Below are positions 5,497-8,482 of a DNA stretch of 8,482 nucleotides, piece after piece. The notes under the pieces were generated by a model that saw only the letters and a program-made list of their open reading frames with translations, had not been told where the DNA came from and made no database searches. The DNA is from Thermoplasmatota archaeon (GTDB lineage: Archaea; Thermoplasmatota; E2; DHVEG-1): the NCBI GenBank assembly GCA_022866015.1, contig JALHTX010000149.1, forward strand, positions 1 through 8,482, written 5' to 3'. Position 1 is the stretch's first letter; every line of letters begins with the position of its first letter. Both the position numbers and the translations under genes were made by a program.

Positions 5497-5607
5497 TTAA
5501 GGTGAGCCCGGCATGATATCGTTTATGCTTTTATTTGCATTTTTTGAAAGTTCTTCTAGTATCTTTTTTTCATCTTTTTCTATTTGTTTTACACTATTTT
5601 TAGCCAT
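5497..5607 (-). pseudogene. N-terminal fragment of an Lrp/AsnC-type helix-turn-helix protein
   Basis: A 36-residue frame from ATG 5607-5605 to TAA at 5499-5497. Residues 11-31, KDEKKILEELSKNANKSIND plus I, match the first two helices of archaeal Lrp/AsnC-type DNA-binding domains (D-xxKILxxLxxNAxxSxxxIA). The expected recognition helix (in relatives AKKxGxSRQxVxRxIKxLE) is absent. Instead the frame ends MPGSP-stop just past the break near 5517, within the GC-richer patch GGTGAGCCCGGC (5501-5512). The promoter is intact and positioned for leaderless translation. The fragment is too short to fold as a helix-turn-helix, so I read it as a relic cut at its 3' side, like its two neighbours. Confidence 0.5.
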
Positions 5608-5626
5608 ATCTAACAAAATGTTTTTT

Positions 5627-5637
5627 AATATATAAAA
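5627..5637 (-). promoter_or_regulatory. TATA box of the Lrp-type fragment (leaderless)
   Basis: On minus, TTTTATATATT is centred about 25 bases upstream of ATG 5607, with no ribosome site in between. This is the classic spacing for a leaderless archaeal mRNA. Confidence 0.5.
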
Positions 5638-5650
5638 CTATTCAAAATAT

Positions 5651-5664
5651 ATAACAAATGTTAT
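5651..5664. repeat. 14-bp inverted repeat between divergent promoters
   Basis: ATAACA-AA-TGTTAT lies between the leaderless promoter of the Lrp-type fragment and the promoter of the secreted protein gene at 5728. A symmetric site between divergent promoters, one of them for a regulator relic, is a plausible operator. The core TAACAAATGT also occurs in the repeat upstream of the META gene (655-664). Confidence 0.4.
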
Positions 5665-5671
5665 TTATATC
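5664..5671 (+). promoter_or_regulatory. TATA box of the secreted protein gene
   Basis: TTTATATC lies about 60 bases upstream of ATG 5728. Initiation near 5692-5695 gives a leader of about 35 bases holding GGGAGGT. TATTTGTTTT downstream (5682-5691) loosely recalls the TTGTTTTGAAAT block of the promoters at 4020 and 4317, but with different spacing. Confidence 0.42.
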
Positions 5672-5727
5672 AATAGAAAACTATTTGTTTTTTAAAATCA
5701 ATACGTTTTTTGAGGGAGGTAAAAAAG

Positions 5728-6084
5728 ATGAATAAGAAGATAATTGGAATTTTAGTATGTATGCTGTTTGTTGGATATGGTGTTTTTCCAACAATTAGTG
5801 CTAGCACTAAAAATTATGTTAAAGAGGATTTATCCAAATTTAATATAACACAACAACCAAAAAATCATTTAGTTATAGGTATTATGAAATGTATCGGTTC
5901 ATCATCAGAATATGATATTAAAGCTGAAGTTATTTTTACATTACTCCTAATCAATAATGGATATGGTAATTTTCAACCATTTTTTGTTCCTAAAGGAAGT
6001 GTTTTATTATTAAACGAATTTGAAGGTTTTGCAAAATTATTTATCTTATTTGGTCGGTGTTTGGATTATCATATAGAAGACTAA
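5728..6084 (+). CDS. Secreted protein of unknown function
   Basis: The start is ATG 5728 (118 residues), chosen because the strong ribosome site GGGAGGT (5714-5720) lies seven bases upstream; an in-frame TTG at 5710 overlaps that site and is rejected. Residues 1-26 form a clear Sec signal peptide: NKK, the hydrophobic core IIGILVCMLFVGYGVF, then ISAS before a likely cut. The mature part of about 92 residues is beta-rich, with segments HLVIGIMKCIG, AEVIFTLLLINNGYG, PFFVPKGSVLLLNEFEGFAKLF and FGRCLDY. It contains two cysteines (55 and 111) that could pair outside the cell. No family or enzymatic motif is recognised. The gene has its own promoter and appears to be a single-gene unit. Confidence 0.7.
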   Translation: MNKKIIGILVCMLFVGYGVFPTISASTKNYVKEDLSKFNITQQPKNHLVIGIMKCIGSSSEYDIKAEVIFTLLLINNGYGNFQPFFVPKGSVLLLNEFEGFAKLFILFGRCLDYHIED

Positions 6085-6653
6085 TTTTTTCTTTATCTCT
6101 TTTATTTTTGTATCATAATTTTTAAACTATTGATATCATTTTTAATTTTAATGGGTGACATTTGTTTCGTTTAAAATATAAAAATTTATAAATCTTAAAA
6201 ATATCCGTATTTTATAAGAAATATTTGCATTGGTTGTGGGTTTTTAGTGGTACTACCAGTATCAAAAACCCACTACCCCCCCCTTTTTTATGAAATTAAA
6301 ACATTATAAACAGTTGTTTATGAGAGGATTTAACAAATTGTTGTTTTTTTGCTATTTATTTTTAATTTTGTTGCATATAAGATTAGCAGAAAAATAGAAA
6401 GTTGGTAAAAAAACGGACTTTTGGTTAGATTCCCTTAGAGAAGAACGTATGGGTCTGGCAGGGACTACATTCACTCATATCTTATAATCGCAACCAGAGT
6501 TAATATAAAAATAGGCAACTCTGTTTTGATAAAATATTATTCTATCACTCTCTTTTTTCTTTTTTTTATCATTGATTCGCACAAAAAACAATGTGTTAAA
6601 ACCGTGTCAATGCTTCTGTTTCTAAAGATATGTTTTAATACAAAGAAGGTAAA
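6085..6653. other. Gene-free tract of about 570 bases
   Basis: No convincing coding frame is present on either strand. The tract holds a TATA-like TTTATAAA at 6184-6191, the large hairpin with C-run and T-run at 6232-6289, and ATTATAAA at 6303-6310 followed by TTGTTTA, which recalls the promoters at 4020 and 4317. There is another TATA-like CATATAAG at 6374-6381. A GC-richer patch spans about 6412-6470. A 7-bp hairpin follows (CAGAGTT 6495-6501 with AACTCTG 6517-6523) and then TTTT. One frame in the GC-richer patch reads KKTDFWLDSLREERMGLAG before a stop; it may be a gene relic or chance. Confidence 0.5.
6232..6289 (+). terminator. Strong two-tier hairpin followed by C8 and T6
   Basis: GTGGGTTTTT (6236-6245) pairs perfectly with AAAAACCCAC (6264-6273). 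One T-T mismatch outward, GGT (6232-6234) pairs with ACC (6275-6277). Inside, TGGT (6248-6251) pairs with ACCA (6255-6258) around ACT. The distal arm merges into eight Cs (6276-6283) and then six Ts (6284-6289). It lies about 150 bases beyond the stop of the secreted protein gene. It may end that transcript or a separate RNA starting from the TATA box at 6184; an element end or MITE-like remnant is a third option. Confidence 0.5.
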
Positions 6654-6797
6654 ATGTCCGTCTCTAAATGTTGGAGCGAACAGGCACGACTTTCTGAAAG
6701 ATTGTTTAATTTTATTATTAAGACATTAAACAAATATGGTATGTTATTTGAGGAACAACCACAGGGTTTTAGTAATGTTGAAATGAAATCAGTATAA
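6654..6797 (+). CDS. Short ORF, 47 residues, unknown
   Basis: ATG 6654 follows GAAGGT (6645-6650) by three bases, a close but usable ribosome site. The 47-residue product has ordinary amino-acid balance: SVSKCWSEQARLSERLFNF, then IIKTLNKYGMLFEEQPQGFS, then NVEMKSV. One amphipathic helix is likely in the first half. There is no membrane segment or recognised motif. The frame is closed just upstream by TAA at 6636. It ends seven bases from the stop of a converging fragment on minus. It could be a small gene or the end of a decayed one. Confidence 0.28.
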   Translation: MSVSKCWSEQARLSERLFNFIIKTLNKYGMLFEEQPQGFSNVEMKSV

Positions 6798-6804
6798 GTA
6801 TATT

Positions 6805-6927
6805 TTATATGGTTTTCCTGGATGAAATAAAGTTGACAATGTTATCAAGTTCTTGTGCTTCATCCAATATTTTTTTATAACCAGATTCCATACGACCAAA
6901 TTCACTAACGCCTTTTACTTTTTCCAT
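6805..6927 (-). pseudogene. Short ORF, probably the C-terminal remnant of a larger protein
   Basis: A 40-residue frame from ATG 6927-6925 to TAA 6807-6805, reading MEKVKGVSEFGRMESGYKKI then LDEAQELDNIVNFISSRKTI. The frame is open further upstream to a stop at 7008-7006, with a GTG at 6981-6979, and that extension (VPLVLRTNCSKNQVPKTI) also looks protein-like. No ribosome site precedes the ATG. The composition suggests a helical, charged protein end whose upstream part has been lost, replaced by the end of nadB, which stops eight bases further upstream on the same strand. The parent family is not recognised. A genuine small protein is less likely. Confidence 0.35.
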
Positions 6928-7015
6928 AATGGTTTTTGGAACTTGGTTTTTAGAACAATTTGTCCTGAGTACCAAAGGCACAAAGCGTAGAAGTCTGGGT
7001 TGAGTCTATTTTGAA

Positions 7016-8482
7016 TTAATTTCTTAAACTTTTTTCCTTTAGTTTTAAAATATAAGGTTTATTTTCTTTTTTAACTATTGTCAAACCAAGGAAATCTTCA
7101 TTATTGACCTTTGGAAAATCTTCTCTAAACTGGCAGGCCCGGCTCTCTTTTCTTGCTAGAGCACTTTCAATAATTATACTTGCAATATCTACAATATTTC
7201 TGACTTCTAAAAAATCTTTGCTTACCCTATAATTCCAATAAAAACTATTTATGTTTTTTTTAAGAGATCTGAGCAATTTTTGTGCGGTAATTAATCTCTC
7301 TTTATTTCTTGACATACCGCATAAGAAGTGCATAGTTCTCCTTATAACTTCCCAATAAAAATCAACAGTTATCTTATCCTTTGATTCTACTGCCTCTCTA
7401 ATCTCCCATAACGGAACCTTCAAAGGAGAGGGATCATCTGAATTTAATAAAAAATGTCTTGCTGCAAGCCTACCAAATAAAACACATTCAGGCCCAGAAT
7501 TGCTAGCTAATCTATTAGCCCCATGAAACCCCGTATAAGAAGTTTCTCCTACAACATAACATCCTTTTATTTCCGTTTCACTATGCATATTAACCAATGC
7601 TCCTCCGTTAGAGTAATGTGCCGCATAAACAACAGGCACAGGTTCTTTAGCTAGATCCAAACCTTTGCTTAAACAGAAATCGTAGGAGTTCTTAAACTCA
7701 TTTTTTAATATATCCTTTCCAAGTGTGATACAATCAAGCCAAACATGATTTAACCCGTTTTTCCTCATTTCAATATCTTCTGCCATTACAACAATATCTC
7801 TTGTCGCTCTTGAACCAAGGGGATCATATTTTAAGACAAAATCCTTTCTGGAATCCTTATAGAGCTTTAATATAGCTCCTGCGCCTCTAAGTGCTTCAGT
7901 AAACAAAAATCGTCTTTCACCCGCAGTAACAGCATATGGATCATAAAACACAGTAGGATGAAATTGGATAAACTCCATATTTACGAGCGGAATCCTAGAT
8001 CTATAACAAATAGCAAATCCATCACCTGTACTATTATCCGTGTTTGAAGTATATAAAAAAGCCTTACCTAATCCCCCTGTTGCAATAAACGTGGCATTAC
8101 ATTGAACACTTTTCACATAATCTTCTTCTATATCATACACATAAAAACCCAGACAAAAATCTTTTCCTTTAGATTTCAGTATTTTATTTTTTGTAACTAA
8201 ATCAATAACTAGGTGATTTTCGTGAACGGTAATATTTGGATGAACTCTAACGAGTTTTACTAAAGTTTCCATAAGTTTCAATCCAGTAGTATCGCTTACA
8301 TGAAATATTCTACTTTTAGAATGTCCCCCTTCTCTATTTAAACTAAAATCTCCGTTATCCTTGTCAAATTTAACACCCATACCAATTAGATACTCTATTA
8401 CATCTGAAAAAAAATGTTCTGCACAGTACGTAACAATTTTAACATCATTAAGTCCTTTTCCCGCCTTTAATGTGTCTTCTAT
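7016..8482 (-). CDS. nadB: L-aspartate oxidase (NadB), N-terminus outside window
   Basis: An open frame of 488 codons plus stop reaches the window's right edge; the missing N-terminus would hold the FAD-binding GxGxxG. The first visible residues, IEDTLKAGKGLND, align with the usual start of the second block. L-aspartate oxidase converts L-aspartate to iminoaspartate for quinolinate and NAD synthesis and passes electrons from FAD to oxygen or fumarate. Visible landmarks, numbered from the window edge: NREGGHSKSRIFH (49-61), whose REGG Glu contacts substrate in the E. coli enzyme; ATGG (134-137); STGDGFAICYR (151-161); EFIQFHPT (170-177); TEALRGAGA (195-203); RATRDIV (225-231) with the proposed catalytic Arg; AAHYSNGG (287-294) with the active-site His; TGFHGANRLASNS (317-329); and ALARKESR near the C-terminus. 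RGAGA replaces the usual RGEGA, and SNSGPE the usual SNSLLE. No nadA or nadC is visible. Confidence 0.92.
   Translation of the reverse strand: MEDTLKAGKGLNDVKIVTYCAEHFFSDVIEYLIGMGVKFDKDNGDFSLNREGGHSKSRIFHVSDTTGLKLMETLVKLVRVHPNITVHENHLVIDLVTKNKILKSKGKDFCLGFYVYDIEEDYVKSVQCNATFIATGGLGKAFLYTSNTDNSTGDGFAICYRSRIPLVNMEFIQFHPTVFYDPYAVTAGERRFLFTEALRGAGAILKLYKDSRKDFVLKYDPLGSRATRDIVVMAEDIEMRKNGLNHVWLDCITLGKDILKNEFKNSYDFCLSKGLDLAKEPVPVVYAAHYSNGGALVNMHSETEIKGCYVVGETSYTGFHGANRLASNSGPECVLFGRLAARHFLLNSDDPSPLKVPLWEIREAVESKDKITVDFYWEVIRRTMHFLCGMSRNKERLITAQKLLRSLKKNINSFYWNYRVSKDFLEVRNIVDIASIIIESALARKESRACQFREDFPKVNNEDFLGLTIVKKENKPYILKLKEKSLRN

Noticed and set aside
6526..6729. 67-codon plus-strand frame starting at a TTG
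   Set aside because: No ribosome site, a phenylalanine-rich start from a poly-T tract, and no recognisable family. It overlaps the somewhat better frame at 6654-6797.
1..8482. CRISPR array, rRNA, intact tRNA, transposase or integrase
   Set aside because: No regularly spaced repeats, no complete cloverleaf and no DDE, tyrosine or serine recombinase motif was seen on either strand.

Overview
The window is AT-rich and looks archaeal. Genes are preceded by TATA/BRE-type promoters rather than -35/-10 boxes. Several starts look leaderless, and others carry GAGGTG or GGGAGG Shine-Dalgarno sites. The protein set also fits: a double winged-helix regulator, surface proteins with Sec signals, and a C-terminally anchored surface protein. 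The style of the signal peptides and of the regulator suggests a Thermoplasmatota-like lineage, but this is inference and no marker gene is present to fix it.

Layout. (1) 1-543, minus: N-terminal 181 codons of a QueG-like (COG1600) iron-sulfur/corrinoid oxidoreductase, cut by the window edge. (2) 739-2541, plus: a 600-residue surface protein with signal peptide, META (HslJ-like) domain, long beta-rich ectodomain and C-terminal membrane anchor. (3) 2639-3436, plus: a two-gene operon of a small three-helix membrane protein and a double winged-helix regulator. (4) 3696-4615: an Sm-like small protein on minus, then two small plus-strand genes (a 65-residue membrane protein and an 81-residue soluble protein) that share the same bipartite core promoter. 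(5) 4651-5607: a zone of gene decay. A PEBP/YbhB-type protein, a membrane protein resembling the N-terminal part of a hexapeptide acyltransferase, and an Lrp/AsnC-type helix-turn-helix protein all keep their 5' ends and promoters but lose their 3' ends. The first two, convergent, are broken at the same point near 5120. (6) 5728-6084, plus: an unknown secreted protein. (7) 6085-7015: a mostly gene-free tract with a strong hairpin, a GC-richer patch that may be an RNA gene or a relic, and two very short ORFs. (8) 7016-8482, minus: most of L-aspartate oxidase (NadB), N-terminus outside the window.

How it fits together. Only nadB (NAD biosynthesis) has a firm metabolic role. The rest reads as accessory sequence: surface and secreted proteins, small orphan genes, a membrane-protein/regulator pair and broken genes. 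No transposase, integrase, CRISPR array, rRNA or intact tRNA was recognised. The most useful leads are the shared promoter at 4020/4317, the common deletion junction near 5120, the C-run/T-run 3' signals after three plus-strand genes, and the large hairpin at 6232-6277.
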